Assembly (NCBI RefSeq): GCF_018141445.1
Contig: NZ_CP058649.1
Coordinates: forward strand, 2,623,001 to 2,687,000
Reading direction: 5' to 3'
From: Vallitalea pronyensis
GTDB taxonomy: Bacteria > Bacillota > Clostridia > Lachnospirales > Vallitaleaceae
Length of the DNA stretch: 64,000 nt
Within the stretch, counting starts at the first letter, position 1, and each line of letters starts with the position of its first letter. The notes beneath the pieces are model-generated. The model had not been told where the DNA came from. It made no database searches and saw only the letters and a program-made list of their open reading frames with translations. This document shows, one piece after another, positions 18,068 to 27,716 of this stretch. Position numbers and translations under genes: made by a program.

Positions 18068-19069
18068 CTAATCATTCCATTGATTATGGTGCAAAAACAG
18101 TTCTTTTTGACGTAAGATCCGCTCTTGCATTTTTGCTTTGAATGATGGTGGACCAAGTACCTTTAGAACGGGTCCATAGGAGAGTAACAGGATAATTAAT
18201 TCAGGCTCATCCACATCATAGTAATACAATTTTATCCGACAGGTTCCAGTTTCATCATCATATTCGGTGTTTCTTTCATAATTAGACAAGTGAATAAAAC
18301 AGCGTTCGAATCCTTGGCGTTCATTGGTTAGCACCATTTCAATGGGTTCCTTTTTTTTATGGGAACTTATGAAGGTATCCATGTCAGTAGGGTATGTAGC
18401 ATCTTCCATGATAGTCACTTGAAGGATACGTGCCACATTAATTTTACTAAAATAGAGCAGTTTATCCTGATTAATCTGAACCGCATTCAAACGAAATTTA
18501 TCATCTTTAATGGAATATTCAAGGCGGTGAGGAGCATAGCTGCTCCATTTTGTTACACCTTTTGCATTCAGGTAAGTTATTTGAAGTAACTTTTTATGGG
18601 TAATCCCATAGCATATCTTTTGAAAATGTTCTCTGTATAGGCCATCTGAAAAAGGATCACCATCATTGGCTTGACCCACTGTAATAATAGAGTCATCGTC
18701 ATATAAAGTTTCTGTATCCTCCAAAGCTGTTTCTAGAGATGCCATGTCTTGACTATCAAAGAAGAGGTTAATGCGTTTATCGGATAACATACTTTTTAAC
18801 CACATTTTTTCTAAATGAGTCATTAACGTGATCGGTTCAGCATCTAATATGGATTGATAACCCTTATGATGTTGAATAAGTAGATGGTAGGAATCCATGG
18901 TTTCTTCTAATAATCTGGGTGCCAGGTTATAAAAGGTTTCTTGAAAACCCTTTTCCTGTAGCAGACCACATACTTGTTGTTTGGTTAGGGGTTGTTTATG
19001 AGCTTTTTGGAGTATGTCTTGTATCATCTGATAGTAGAGCCCATGAACTTCACTGAATAAATCCATCAT
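18068..19069 (-). CDS. WYL-domain regulator, downstream member of the pair
   Basis: 333 residues. There is no clear winged helix at the N-terminus; residues ~155-225 form the WYL domain ('GITHKKLLQITYLNAKGVTKWSSYAPHRLEYSIKDDKFRLNAVQ') and the rest is the WCX extension ('RCFIHLSNYERNTEYDDETGTCRIKLYYYDVDEPELIILLLSYGPVLKVLGP'). WYL domains are thought to sense nucleic-acid or nucleotide ligands and regulate defence or repair genes. The start overlaps the stop of the upstream WYL gene by 4 nt (ATGA), so the two are translated together. Its partner and the slipin point to the RNA-repair-like setting. Confidence 0.8.
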   Translation of the reverse strand: MMDLFSEVHGLYYQMIQDILQKAHKQPLTKQQVCGLLQEKGFQETFYNLAPRLLEETMDSYHLLIQHHKGYQSILDAEPITLMTHLEKMWLKSMLSDKRINLFFDSQDMASLETALEDTETLYDDDSIITVGQANDGDPFSDGLYREHFQKICYGITHKKLLQITYLNAKGVTKWSSYAPHRLEYSIKDDKFRLNAVQINQDKLLYFSKINVARILQVTIMEDATYPTDMDTFISSHKKKEPIEMVLTNERQGFERCFIHLSNYERNTEYDDETGTCRIKLYYYDVDEPELIILLLSYGPVLKVLGPPSFKAKMQERILRQKELFLHHNQWND

Positions 19070-20325
19070 TCGCCTCCATACATGTCAATCATCTTTCGAA
19101 TATCATCTATAAATTTTCGTTCTATAACACCATTGGAGCATTCAAAAGCGATTATACGCCCTATAAAAGTACGTAACCAAGGTATCATTTCGTTAGCATC
19201 AATGACAAGAATCTCATAACAAAAGGTGTTGTTCGTCATCTTGTTTAGCTCACCATGTCGACCTTCACGGTGAATGCGATCAATAAGATACTGCTCATGG
19301 GCTTCATCAATATGTAGCGTCATTTTAACAGATTCAAGATCCTTTTGATGGTAGATATTGATACCCCAGGTATCCTTACGAAGGGTTGCTAATGTATCTT
19401 GATACGCTTGAAAGGCTTTCACAAGATGGCCCCGTGTTACTTTTCGAATATAATCAAGACGATAATTGCTATAGCGTTTTGTATAATAACTATAGGCAGA
19501 TACATAACGTCGACCGAGACTTACATTTTGAATAATTTTTAATGGTAGAATCTTAAGCTGGAGGACTGTATCTTGTCGTCTATTATAGATATGTATATCC
19601 ACCCATGTATGGCGTTTTAGGGCAAATAGAAGCTGTAGGAGTATATTGTCATCCAGGGTATGTGCAATGTAAAAATGACGAAAAGAGAAAGTAGCCAAGT
19701 CCTTAACGTCTTGTATTTTCTGTTGGATGAAAGTCCCGATGATTCCAACGGGTATTACATTTTGATAATAACCACAAGCCATATAGAGCTTTTTAACTAG
19801 GGTTTTAGTCAAGCTTTTTATGGGCGATGTGCCTAGAGCATATACCAATGAGCGCCCTTTTTTTGTGCTTGTTAGGTAGCCCTTCATGGTATATTCTTTT
19901 AATTTATTCCGAATGGTCATGGTATCAGGAGGTTTCGTTATATCCACTCGACTCAAATAGCGTTCATAGATCACATCAGATATGGCATTAGCCGATAAGT
20001 TCGATTCAGATGATAACGTGTCTAGGATCATAAAGTGAAGCATAATATCGTTACGGGTAAATGATTTGGTCATCCATGTCTTTGAGAGAGGATTCTGTTC
20101 CATGTTCTGTGTATCGGATGAGATAAACATGCGTTTTCCACGGGTTGAGTGTTCGGTTCGGATATAATCCCCTAAGTAACTCTCAATGCGCCGCCGCTCG
20201 TTGTCATAACTTCGGCTGCTGTTATAAGCATAGTCGTTTCGACTTTTATAGCCGTATATTAAAAAATCCCTTATGTAATGGCGTATACGTTCGTGGTTCT
20301 TCACCAGTTCATTAAATCCTGCCAT
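19066..20325 (-). CDS. WYL-domain regulator, first gene of the pair
   Basis: About 419 residues. 'SANAISDVIYERYLSRVDITKPPDTMTIRNKLKEYTMKGYL' (residues ~112-155) looks like a winged helix for DNA binding, followed by a WYL-like core ('LLFALKRHTWVDIHIYNRRQDTVLQLKILPLKIIQNVSLGRRYVSAY'). Residues 1-100 do not resemble anything I know. I start at the second ATG (20325), since GGAGG is 7 nt upstream of it but only 1 nt before the first ATG. It runs opposite the T-arm RNA region and slipin, with a consensus promoter (20430-20459), so it likely controls both directions. Confidence 0.75.
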   Translation of the reverse strand: MAGFNELVKNHERIRHYIRDFLIYGYKSRNDYAYNSSRSYDNERRRIESYLGDYIRTEHSTRGKRMFISSDTQNMEQNPLSKTWMTKSFTRNDIMLHFMILDTLSSESNLSANAISDVIYERYLSRVDITKPPDTMTIRNKLKEYTMKGYLTSTKKGRSLVYALGTSPIKSLTKTLVKKLYMACGYYQNVIPVGIIGTFIQQKIQDVKDLATFSFRHFYIAHTLDDNILLQLLFALKRHTWVDIHIYNRRQDTVLQLKILPLKIIQNVSLGRRYVSAYSYYTKRYSNYRLDYIRKVTRGHLVKAFQAYQDTLATLRKDTWGINIYHQKDLESVKMTLHIDEAHEQYLIDRIHREGRHGELNKMTNNTFCYEILVIDANEMIPWLRTFIGRIIAFECSNGVIERKFIDDIRKMIDMYGGE

Positions 20326-20369
20326 TTCCATTCCTCCAAATAAAGCGTATCATTTCATGCTGTTTTTAT

Positions 20370-20439
20370 ATGTTAACATGATATGTTAAACCATGACAGC
20401 AGGTTAGCGGATGTAGTTGTGTATTAAAAATGTTAGCAT
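20370..20439. promoter_or_regulatory. Two ATGTTARCAT operator-like sites in the WYL/slipin divergent region
   Basis: ATGTTAACAT at 20370-20379 is a perfect 10-bp palindrome; ATGTTAGCAT at 20430-20439 is one base off. They are exactly 60 bp apart (about six turns), and the second covers the -10 box of the WYL promoter. That arrangement suits repression with DNA looping or cooperative binding, perhaps by the WYL proteins themselves. Inferred from pattern only. Confidence 0.45.
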
Positions 20440-20459
20440 TCCTTATATCCGCTTGTCAA
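20430..20459 (-). promoter_or_regulatory. Sigma-A promoter of the WYL gene pair
   Basis: Minus strand TTGACA (complement of 20454-20459), 18-bp spacer, TAACAT. On the plus strand the overlapping TTGTCA (20453-20458) could serve as -35 for the RNA/slipin direction, with weak TAATGA at 20476-20481. Confidence 0.6.
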
Positions 20460-20489
20460 GTTCGCAACTTTTTTTTAATGATAATGTCA

Positions 20490-20860
20490 TACTGTCGTGG
20501 TAGGATAGGTGCATAAGAAATAAATATGAACTATCGCTATGCTAAGACGTAAAGGTCTTGCGGTGCCCGGTCAATGACTAAGGGTATGCCAGATGATGGG
20601 ACATGATGAGTTGAATGAGAGGTGTTGTACCTTGATGGTCATTCAAACCAAAATGGCAGCACGTGTATGTGTGGGGTTCGAATCCCCAAGATATTGCAAT
20701 AAAAGTATTGCATCTTGACATGTTAATCTGTTATATCCCATGTGTCCATGAGCAACATCCATGGATACACTAGTATCGCGCTTGCAATTAAGGGGATACC
20801 GTATACTCAACACGCATATCCATGATTCTTCAATCATCATAAGTGACAGGTATGATGACG
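20490..20860 (+). ncRNA. Structured RNA candidate with tRNA-like T-arm, between WYL and slipin genes
   Basis: No credible protein gene lies in 20340-20957. The stretch instead holds a series of short hairpins: AAGAC/GTCTT (20544-20559); TTGAATGA/TCATTCAA (20611-20646) enclosing AGGT/ACCT; a perfect T-arm TGGGG-TTCGAAT-CCCCA (20672-20688); TGCAATA/TATTGCA flanked by AAGA/TCTT just after it; GTGTCCATG/CATGGATACAC (20742-20770) with a 2-nt bulge; ATGATT/AATCAT; and CATCATA/TATGATG (20835-20857). No full cloverleaf can be drawn and no acceptor stem or CCA is seen, so it is not a tRNA. A Y-RNA-like molecule mimicking a tRNA, or the slipin leader, are both possible. Ends are uncertain. Confidence 0.5.
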
Positions 20861-20957
20861 CTGGGTTACCGATAGACGTGTTGGCATACTTAACCGTGGT
20901 TCCGTGACGATTCTAGGGGATTAACAGCCATTAGCATCATAAGAAAGGGGAAAAAAG

Positions 20958-22058
20958 ATGAAAATATTGATTAAAATTAATGAAAGAGGACTTTTATTTA
21001 AAGATGGTAATTATGAGAAATGTCTTAAGGCACGGTCCTATTTTTATATGCCTTTTCACAAATATGAGGTTGTCGTTATGGATATTAATAAGCCATTTAT
21101 ACCGAAAGGATATGCCATTGATACGTTTTTAGAGGATGAAGCATTGTTAGAAGAATTGGATATTGTCAATGTAGAACATAATCAGTTAGTTGTTCATTAC
21201 TGTGAAGGACGTTTAAAAGGTGTTTTATCAACTGGGAAATATGCATTCTGGCATGTCCATCACCACAATGAATTTCAAGTCATTGATTTCAAGAAAACAG
21301 AGATAGGTGAGGATTTTGATAAAACACTATTAAAGCACTCTCAGTTAAGAGGCAAATACTTAGAAGTACATATTGCACCTTATGAGCAGGGCATCTTGCT
21401 ATATGATCATAAAATGCAGAAAACCTTACAGCCAGGACGGTATTTCTATTGGACTGTTTTCAAAGATGTTGAGGTAAGGAAAGTGGATTTACGAAAGACT
21501 CAGGTTGATATGGTGGGACAGGAGATTATGACAGCAGATAAAGTCACCCTGCGGATTAATTTTGTTTGTGGCTATCGGATTACCAATATACATAAAGTAA
21601 TCATGGAGATACAGGATATCTATAACCAAATCTATTTGTTTCTGCAATTGGTCCTAAGAGAATATGTGGGCACCCTTAAGTTAGATGATTTGTTAAGAGT
21701 AAAGCATGAGATTGGAGATTATGTCCTTCAACGTCTAAAGGAAAAAGAAGGAGAGTTAGGGATCGAATATCTAGACGCAGGGGTAAAAGATGTCATTCTT
21801 CCAGGAGACATTAAAGATATTCTTAATACGGTGTTAATTGCAGAAAAGAAAGCTCAAGCCAAGGTCATAACAAGGCGTGAGGAAATTGCGTCCACAAGAA
21901 GCTTGCTGAATACAGCTAAACTTATGGATGAGAATAAGACGCTATATAAACTAAAAGAGCTTGAACATATGGAAAAGATATGCGATAAAATCGGCCATTT
22001 ATCCGTTTCAGGAGGTGCTAACATGATGGAGATGTTAACCGAAGCTTTCATTAAATAG
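20958..22058 (+). CDS. Slipin-family (SPFH/band 7) protein of the RNA-repair-associated type
   Basis: 366 residues. A first repeat-like unit (residues 1-115, 'LIKINERGLLFKDGNYEKCL' and 'LSTGKYAFWHVHHHNEFQVID') precedes a SPFH core ('IAPYEQGILLYDHKMQKTLQPGRYFYWTVFKDVEVRKVDLR', 'EIMTADKVTLRINFVCGYRITN', 'LREYVGTLKLDDLL') and the end 'AEKKAQAKVITRREEIASTRSLLNTAKLMDEN'. It has no membrane hairpin at the N-terminus, unlike stomatin. From memory, this exact slipin type is found next to RtcB/Ro genes. AAGAAAGGGG precedes the ATG. The candidate RNA lies directly upstream, so the two may share a transcript. Biochemical role of this family is not established. Confidence 0.8.
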   Translation: MKILIKINERGLLFKDGNYEKCLKARSYFYMPFHKYEVVVMDINKPFIPKGYAIDTFLEDEALLEELDIVNVEHNQLVVHYCEGRLKGVLSTGKYAFWHVHHHNEFQVIDFKKTEIGEDFDKTLLKHSQLRGKYLEVHIAPYEQGILLYDHKMQKTLQPGRYFYWTVFKDVEVRKVDLRKTQVDMVGQEIMTADKVTLRINFVCGYRITNIHKVIMEIQDIYNQIYLFLQLVLREYVGTLKLDDLLRVKHEIGDYVLQRLKEKEGELGIEYLDAGVKDVILPGDIKDILNTVLIAEKKAQAKVITRREEIASTRSLLNTAKLMDENKTLYKLKELEHMEKICDKIGHLSVSGGANMMEMLTEAFIK

Positions 22059-22170
22059 TATTTAGACAAAAACTTGCAAAATTGTTCATGTAAAAAGCCA
22101 AGTATACAGAATTTACCTCCTGAAACCGAATGATTATTATTAGAATAAGATTAATGTTCGGCAAATCATA

Positions 22171-22199
22171 TTGACTTTTGATGAAGGCTTTGATAAAAT
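22171..22199 (+). promoter_or_regulatory. Sigma-A promoter of the pfl-purH operon
   Basis: TTGACT (22171-22176), 17-bp spacer, TAAAAT (22194-22199). Transcription would begin about 15 bp before the riboswitch. Confidence 0.8.
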
Positions 22200-22220
22200 A
22201 AACAGGTAAATAAGATGACG

Positions 22221-22290
22221 ATTCTGTATGACTGGCGGAAGTGGGAGTACCCACAGGGAGTACAGAAATAAAAATGCCGACCGCCTGGGC
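22221..22290 (+). ncRNA. ZTP (pfl-motif) riboswitch
   Basis: Stem P1 is ATTCTGTA/TACAGAA (22221-22228 with 22261-22267), within which lie TGACTGGCGG and the hairpin GTGGGAGTACCCAC (22241-22254). The 3' part GCCGACCGCCTGGGC (22276-22290) is the conserved pfl-motif end. ZTP and ZMP report low 10-formyl-tetrahydrofolate; ligand binding normally blocks terminator formation and turns the genes on. Its targets here, pfl and purH, are the classic ones. Recognised from the signature; a covariance-model search was not run. Confidence 0.92.
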
Positions 22291-22335
22291 AACAGTGACT
22301 AAATAAAGTCTGTGTGCTCAGGCGGTCTTTTTATT
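22281..22335 (+). terminator. Riboswitch-controlled terminator of the pfl-purH operon
   Basis: CCGCCTGGGC (22281-22290), which is also the riboswitch's 3' conserved element, pairs over ten bases with GCTCAGGCGG (22316-22325); inside, ACAG/CTGT and GACT/AGTC extend the stem. TCTTTTTATT follows. Aptamer folding and terminator formation exclude each other. Confidence 0.88.
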
Positions 22336-22419
22336 GAGACCCTGGCCCATAGAATATTCTTAGTCCAAGGAATGAGACTTGTATGTCCATTCGAGTACAT
22401 AGAAGAAAGGGTTGGTTCC

Positions 22420-24642
22420 ATGAAACAGTGGTGTCATTTTACAGAAGGTCCTTGGCAAAAGGAAATCAATGTACGTGATTTTATTCAACGTCATTATACA
22501 CCTTATGAAGGTGATGAGGGTTTTCTAGCAGAAGCAACACCAAGGACGAAGTGTCTTTTAGAGAAGTTTCAGGTGATTAAAGCCGAAGAGCTAAAAAAGG
22601 GTGTATTAGCCATTGATACGAAGACGGTATCCTCTTTACTTACATTTAAGGCTGGCTATTTGGATGAAGAACTGGAATTAATCAAAGGTATACAGACCGA
22701 TAAGCCCCTTAAACGAGCCATTAATCCATTTGGCGGTATACGCATGACCAGAAGTGCATGTAAAGCTTACGGTTATGAGCTGAGTCAAAAGGTGGAAGAG
22801 GAATTTACCTACCGAACAACCCATAATGATGGGGTGTTTAGGGTATATTCTGATGAGATGAAATTAGTGCGAAAAACAGGCATTATTACGGGACTGCCAG
22901 ATGCTTATGGCAGAGGTCGTATTATTGGTGATTATCGACGAGTAGCCCTGTATGGCGTGGATTATCTGATTCAACAGAAAGAAAAGGATATGAAAGTCTA
23001 TCAACACAAAGTCATGACAGAAGATAACATTCGTTTATTAGAGGAAGTGTATCGCCAGATTGACTTTTTAGGTAAATTAAAAGAAATGGCGGCCATGTAT
23101 GGTGACGATATTTCAGAACCGGCAGCCAATGCAAGAGAAGCCATTCAATGGACTTATTATGGTTACTTAGGGGCAATTAAGGAACAAAATGGTGCCGCTA
23201 TGTCCCTTGGACGCATCAGTACATTTATTGATATCTACATGGAGAGGGATATACAAGCAGGTACATTGACGGAAGAGGGAGCCCAAGAACTCATTGATGA
23301 TTTGGTTCTTAAGCTTCGTATGGCAAGACAATTGCGAACACCTGAATACAACGAATTATTTGCTGGTGATCCCATGTGGATTACGGAAGTGATTGGTGGT
23401 ATGGGTGAAGATGGTAGAACACTTGTCACCAAGAGCTCCTATCGTTTTATGCATACACTCTATACCTTAGGACCAGCACCTGAACCCAATATTACCATTT
23501 TGTGGTCCAAAGACTTGCCTGACAGTTTTAAAGCGTATTGTGCCAGGGTATCCATTGATACAGATTCCATACAATATGAAAACGATGACCTTATGCGGAC
23601 AAGGTATGGGGATGATTATGGGATTGCATGTTGTGTATCTGCCATGAAAATTGGGAAGCAGATGCAGTTTTTTGGCGCACGATGCAACCTGCCAAAAGTT
23701 CTGTTGATGGCCCTTAACGGGGGTAAGGATGAGCTATCGGGTATCCAAGTGGGACCGGAGCTTCCACCCATTGAAGGTTCTGTGCTAGATTATCAACAAG
23801 TAGTAGAACGGTTGGATATCTATATGAAATGGTTAGGTGGCTTATATGTCAATACCATGAATGTGATTCATTACATGCATGATAAATACGCCTATGAAAA
23901 GTTACAGATGGCATTACACGATACAGAAGTGGAACGTACCATGGCATTTGGTATGGCAGGGTTATCTGTAACAGCAGATTCACTAAGTGCCATAAAATAT
24001 GCAACAGTCATGCCTGTTCGAGATGAACAAGGATTAATTATAGATTATAACATACAGGGTAATTATCCTAAATTTGGTAATGACGATGACCGGGTGGATG
24101 CGATTGCTAATGGGTTGACCTCCCAATTAATCAATCAGTTGAAACAACATAAAACTTACAGAAATTCTACCCCGTCATTGTCAATTCTAACCATAACCTC
24201 CAACGTGGTTTATGGTAAGAAAACAGGGGCAACACCTGATGGAAGAAAACATGGTGAGCCTTTTGCACCTGGTGCAAATCCCATGCATAATCGGGATGAA
24301 AAAGGTGCTTTAGCCTCACTGCATTCTGTGGCTAAGATACCCTATGATTGCTGTAGGGACGGTATATCTTGTACATTCTCTATTCGTCCAGGAGCCCTTG
24401 GGAAAAGTGAAAGTGATCGTATTAAAAATCTAGTGAGCATACTCGATGGCTATTTCTTACACAATGCCCATCATATAAATGTAAATGTGCTTGACCGTGA
24501 GAAGTTAATGGACGCCATGGAACACCCAGACAAATACCCAAACTTAACGATACGGGTATCGGGTTATGCTGTTCATTTTAATCGACTTAGTAGAGAACAG
24601 CAAGAAGAAGTTATACGACGAACGTTTCACAACAAATGTTAA
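22420..24642 (+). CDS. pflB: Pyruvate formate-lyase (formate C-acetyltransferase)
   Basis: 740 residues, the usual size. Adjacent catalytic cysteines C404-C405 are in '[12 protein letters not shown]', and the glycyl radical site is G715 in 'RVSGYAVHF' near the C-terminus. It converts pyruvate and CoA to acetyl-CoA and formate under anaerobic conditions. Start set at ATG 22420 ('[12 protein letters not shown]') because this is where PflB proteins begin; the longer frame would run into the terminator. A pflA-type activating enzyme, needed to form the radical, is not next to it and must be elsewhere. Under the ZTP riboswitch it supplies formate for 10-formyl-THF. Co-transcribed with purH. Confidence 0.95.
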   Translation: MKQWCHFTEGPWQKEINVRDFIQRHYTPYEGDEGFLAEATPRTKCLLEKFQVIKAEELKKGVLAIDTKTVSSLLTFKAGYLDEELELIKGIQTDKPLKRAINPFGGIRMTRSACKAYGYELSQKVEEEFTYRTTHNDGVFRVYSDEMKLVRKTGIITGLPDAYGRGRIIGDYRRVALYGVDYLIQQKEKDMKVYQHKVMTEDNIRLLEEVYRQIDFLGKLKEMAAMYGDDISEPAANAREAIQWTYYGYLGAIKEQNGAAMSLGRISTFIDIYMERDIQAGTLTEEGAQELIDDLVLKLRMARQLRTPEYNELFAGDPMWITEVIGGMGEDGRTLVTKSSYRFMHTLYTLGPAPEPNITILWSKDLPDSFKAYCARVSIDTDSIQYENDDLMRTRYGDDYGIACCVSAMKIGKQMQFFGARCNLPKVLLMALNGGKDELSGIQVGPELPPIEGSVLDYQQVVERLDIYMKWLGGLYVNTMNVIHYMHDKYAYEKLQMALHDTEVERTMAFGMAGLSVTADSLSAIKYATVMPVRDEQGLIIDYNIQGNYPKFGNDDDRVDAIANGLTSQLINQLKQHKTYRNSTPSLSILTITSNVVYGKKTGATPDGRKHGEPFAPGANPMHNRDEKGALASLHSVAKIPYDCCRDGISCTFSIRPGALGKSESDRIKNLVSILDGYFLHNAHHINVNVLDREKLMDAMEHPDKYPNLTIRVSGYAVHFNRLSREQQEEVIRRTFHNKC

Positions 24643-24678
24643 GGATTAATCATAGATTTTATAGAAGGGAAAGATAAA

Positions 24679-26235
24679 ATGATGAAAAGAGCATTAATTA
24701 GTGTATCTGATAAAACAGGTATCGTCGAATTTGCAAAACAGCTTGTAGACTTAGGTGTGGAAATCATTTCTACAGGGGGGACAGCTAAGAAATTGACAGA
24801 GGCTGGTGTTGACGTCATAGGCATTTCAGATGTTACAGGTTTTCCTGAATGTCTGGATGGACGAGTTAAAACGTTGCATCCTAATATTCATGCTGGTTTA
24901 TTAGCCATGAGAAGCAATGATAAACATATGCAGCAGTTAGAAGAATTACAAATCACGCCCATTGATTTGGTGGTTGTTAATCTCTATCCTTTCAAACAAA
25001 CCATTCTAAAAGAAGATGTCACCAGAGAAGAGGCCATTGAAAACATCGATATTGGTGGACCGACCATGCTTCGTTCAGCCGCTAAAAACTTCCAAGATGT
25101 TGCGGTGGTGGTTGACCCAGAAGATTATCATACAGTATTAGAAGAAGTAGCAGCTCATCAACAAGTGTCTGATGAGACCAAGTTCTATCTGTGTTCAAAA
25201 GTGTTTGAACACACAGCGCATTATGATACTTTAATCGCTCATTATATGCGAGAGCAAAGACAAGCAACAGACTTACCAGAGGTAATGAGCATGTCTTTTG
25301 AAAAGGTACAAGATATGCGCTATGGAGAAAACCCTCATCAGAAAGCCGCTTTTTATAAAGAAGTGAGCAACACGAAAGGCTGTTTAACCAATGCAGAGCA
25401 ATTACATGGGAAAGCATTATCCTTCAATAATATTAATGATACCAATGGTGCCCTTGAGTTATTAAAAGAATTTGACGAACCAACGGTAGTGGCTTGCAAA
25501 CATGCTAACCCATGTGGTGTTGGCAGTGCAGATAGTATCTATGATGCCTATGTAAAAGCCTATAAAGCTGACCCTGTATCCATTTATGGGGGTATTGTGG
25601 TAGCTAATCGTGAGATTGATGCTCCTACGGCAGAAGAGATTAACAAGATATTTGTTGAGATTGTCGTAGCACCTTCTTACACGCAAGATGCTTTAGCTAT
25701 ACTTAAAAAGAAGAAAAATATTCGGGTGCTGACATTAGATAACATTATGCAGAAGCAGCCTGACACAGCTTATGATCTTAAAAAAGTCAGCGGTGGTTTA
25801 TTGGTTCAAACCGTTAACCATGCTTTGTTACCAGAACATATAGAAGTGGTCACCAAAACACAACCAACCAAAGAACAGATGGAAGATTTAAAATTTGCTT
25901 GGAAAGTTGTGAAACATGTTAAGTCTAATGGTATTGCCATTGGTAAAGATAAGATGTCAATGGGTGTTGGCCCTGGACAGGTAAACCGTATATGGGCATG
26001 CAAACAAGCCATTGACCATGCAGTTGAACACCTAGGGGAAGATGCTCTAAAAGGAGCAAGTCTCGCATCAGATGCTTTCTTCCCATTTACTGATTGTGTT
26101 GAAGAAGCAGCAAAAGCAGGTATCTCTTGTATTATCCAGCCAGGCGGTTCTATTCGGGACAAAGCATCCATTGAAGCTTGTGATAAACATGGAATAGCTA
26201 TGGTATTTACAGGTATGCGTCATTTTAAACATTAG
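24679..26235 (+). CDS. purH: Bifunctional AICAR formyltransferase/IMP cyclohydrolase
   Basis: 518 residues, typical length. Residues 1-~145 are the IMP cyclohydrolase domain ('[18 protein letters not shown]', 'STGGTAKKL', '[16 protein letters not shown]'), the rest the formyltransferase ('[13 protein letters not shown]', '[10 protein letters not shown]', '[12 protein letters not shown]', '[18 protein letters not shown]'). The two last steps of purine synthesis use 10-formyl-THF. AGAAGGG precedes two successive ATGs; the one at 24679 is kept. 36 nt after pflB, without a terminator between, so both are switched by the ZTP riboswitch. Confidence 0.97.
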   Translation: MMKRALISVSDKTGIVEFAKQLVDLGVEIISTGGTAKKLTEAGVDVIGISDVTGFPECLDGRVKTLHPNIHAGLLAMRSNDKHMQQLEELQITPIDLVVVNLYPFKQTILKEDVTREEAIENIDIGGPTMLRSAAKNFQDVAVVVDPEDYHTVLEEVAAHQQVSDETKFYLCSKVFEHTAHYDTLIAHYMREQRQATDLPEVMSMSFEKVQDMRYGENPHQKAAFYKEVSNTKGCLTNAEQLHGKALSFNNINDTNGALELLKEFDEPTVVACKHANPCGVGSADSIYDAYVKAYKADPVSIYGGIVVANREIDAPTAEEINKIFVEIVVAPSYTQDALAILKKKKNIRVLTLDNIMQKQPDTAYDLKKVSGGLLVQTVNHALLPEHIEVVTKTQPTKEQMEDLKFAWKVVKHVKSNGIAIGKDKMSMGVGPGQVNRIWACKQAIDHAVEHLGEDALKGASLASDAFFPFTDCVEEAAKAGISCIIQPGGSIRDKASIEACDKHGIAMVFTGMRHFKH

Positions 26236-26258
26236 ACAAGTATCATAGATTTTTTCGT

Positions 26259-26296
26259 AAAAGACTGTTTCATATGGCTATGGGACAGTCCTTTTG
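26259..26296 (+). terminator. Rho-independent terminator of the pfl-purH operon
   Basis: AAAAGACTGTTTCATA (26259-26274) pairs with TATGGGACAGTCCTTT (26279-26294), with wobbles and a one-base slip, around a TGGC loop; followed by TTTT. Confidence 0.75.
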
Positions 26297-26330
26297 TATT
26301 CAAAACACTATCTAAGAAAGTATATGGCAC

Positions 26331-27716
26331 TTAGGAGGACAGTGGGTGTACTTTATTATCCTGTAAAATGGTTTTTGCTCTTTTAATAAATAGAGGTATT
26401 AAAATAAGTGTCATCACACCTCCAATGGTTTCCGATAGAGGTTGTGCAGACAGTGCATGAACCATACCAAAATTTTTGAATAAAAAGAGTAAGGGTAGAA
26501 ACAGCACAACTTGTTGTAGTGTAAACAGGATTGTTGCTGTTTTTTCCATACCTATTGGCTGCATGGCGTACAGCACCACATTGGTGGTGAAGATAAAGGG
26601 GGCAGTTAATCCGTAAATAAGCGCTGGATAGTGAATCAAATTCATCACCCTTATTGAATCTGTAAATAGGCTAACAACCCATGAACTGTTCAAGACGAGG
26701 ATGAGATTAAGCACACTTACGATGACAAATACCACCATTGCGGATTGCTTGAGGATGGTGAAGAAACGTTTTTTATGTTGAGCACCCACACTATAGCCAA
26801 GCATCACAACAGCAACACCCATAATACCTCCTGCTATAGAACTGCTGATGGTAAACACATAACCTGTAATGGTTTGAACACTTAGAGCAGCAGAACCAAA
26901 ACTGGCAACCACTTTACTCTCAATGCCCATGGTTACAGATAACAAAAGCATGGATAGAAAAATAGGAAATCCCAATCGAAAGACTTCTTTAAAATAGGCT
27001 TTGGAAAAGTGGCATAATTTGTAGTTAAATGATAAGATCATCTTATCGGAACGTATATACATGATTAACATGATAATTTGCAGTAATTGAGCAGCTAAGG
27101 TTCCAAGAGCTGCCCCCATGACACCTACTCTTAATACCACAATGAGTACATAGTTAATGATCACATTTAGAATTAATTGGATGAGTGTGGTCATGAGCAG
27201 GAACTTCGTTTTTCCTTCGGTATAAATCATTTTGCCAAGAATAATCACAAGCATGAATATGGGCATACCTAGACTTAGTACCTTCAAATAAATATTAGCA
27301 AAAGACTGTACGCCTTGTGTCACGCGAAATAACCCCGTAATATGTGGGATTAGAAAATAAAAGACAATACCCATCATGGCGCTGATGATCAATGTCATTA
27401 TTACCGTATTGGTAAAATACATGTTTGCTTTTTCTATTTTTTTTGCACCTAAAAACCGACTAATGGCCATGGATGCACCTTCTGAAAAAAGTGTTGATAA
27501 AGCGACCATGACTAACATAATAGGCAAGACAATAGCCATGGACGATACCGCATCACTTCCAAAATAGTTTCCCATAAAAATAGCATCAATAAAACTGTTC
27601 AGTTCATCAAGTAGAGCCATAAACACAGCTGGTACACCTAAACGAAACAATAATGTTAAAGGTTTTTCTGTGAGCATGTTATCAATGTTGGTTAAAGGGG
27701 TTACGTCATTCTTCAT
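26331..27716 (-). CDS. MATE-family multidrug/organic cation exporter
   Basis: 461 residues with twelve predicted membrane helices in two similar six-helix halves. 'RLGVPAVFMALLDELNSFIDAIFMGNYFGSDAVSSMAIVLPI' and 'RLGFPIFLSMLLLSVTMGIESKVVASFGSAALSVQTI' are the repeated starts of the MATE/NorM halves. It would expel cationic drugs using a Na+ or H+ gradient. ATG 27716 is chosen since GAGG lies 8 nt before it, while the upstream GTG (27725) overlaps that site. Monocistronic, facing the purH operon. Possible -35 box TTGACC near 27803 with a weak -10. Confidence 0.88.
   Translation of the reverse strand: MKNDVTPLTNIDNMLTEKPLTLLFRLGVPAVFMALLDELNSFIDAIFMGNYFGSDAVSSMAIVLPIMLVMVALSTLFSEGASMAISRFLGAKKIEKANMYFTNTVIMTLIISAMMGIVFYFLIPHITGLFRVTQGVQSFANIYLKVLSLGMPIFMLVIILGKMIYTEGKTKFLLMTTLIQLILNVIINYVLIVVLRVGVMGAALGTLAAQLLQIIMLIMYIRSDKMILSFNYKLCHFSKAYFKEVFRLGFPIFLSMLLLSVTMGIESKVVASFGSAALSVQTITGYVFTISSSIAGGIMGVAVVMLGYSVGAQHKKRFFTILKQSAMVVFVIVSVLNLILVLNSSWVVSLFTDSIRVMNLIHYPALIYGLTAPFIFTTNVVLYAMQPIGMEKTATILFTLQQVVLFLPLLFLFKNFGMVHALSAQPLSETIGGVMTLILIPLFIKRAKTILQDNKVHPLSS

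Noticed and set aside
20670..20690. Complete tRNA gene
   Set aside because: Only the T-arm is present; no matching acceptor stem, anticodon arm or D-arm can be built around it.
20643..20840. 65-residue minus-strand frame across the T-arm region
   Set aside because: No ribosome site or family pattern, and the DNA is better explained by the RNA stems.
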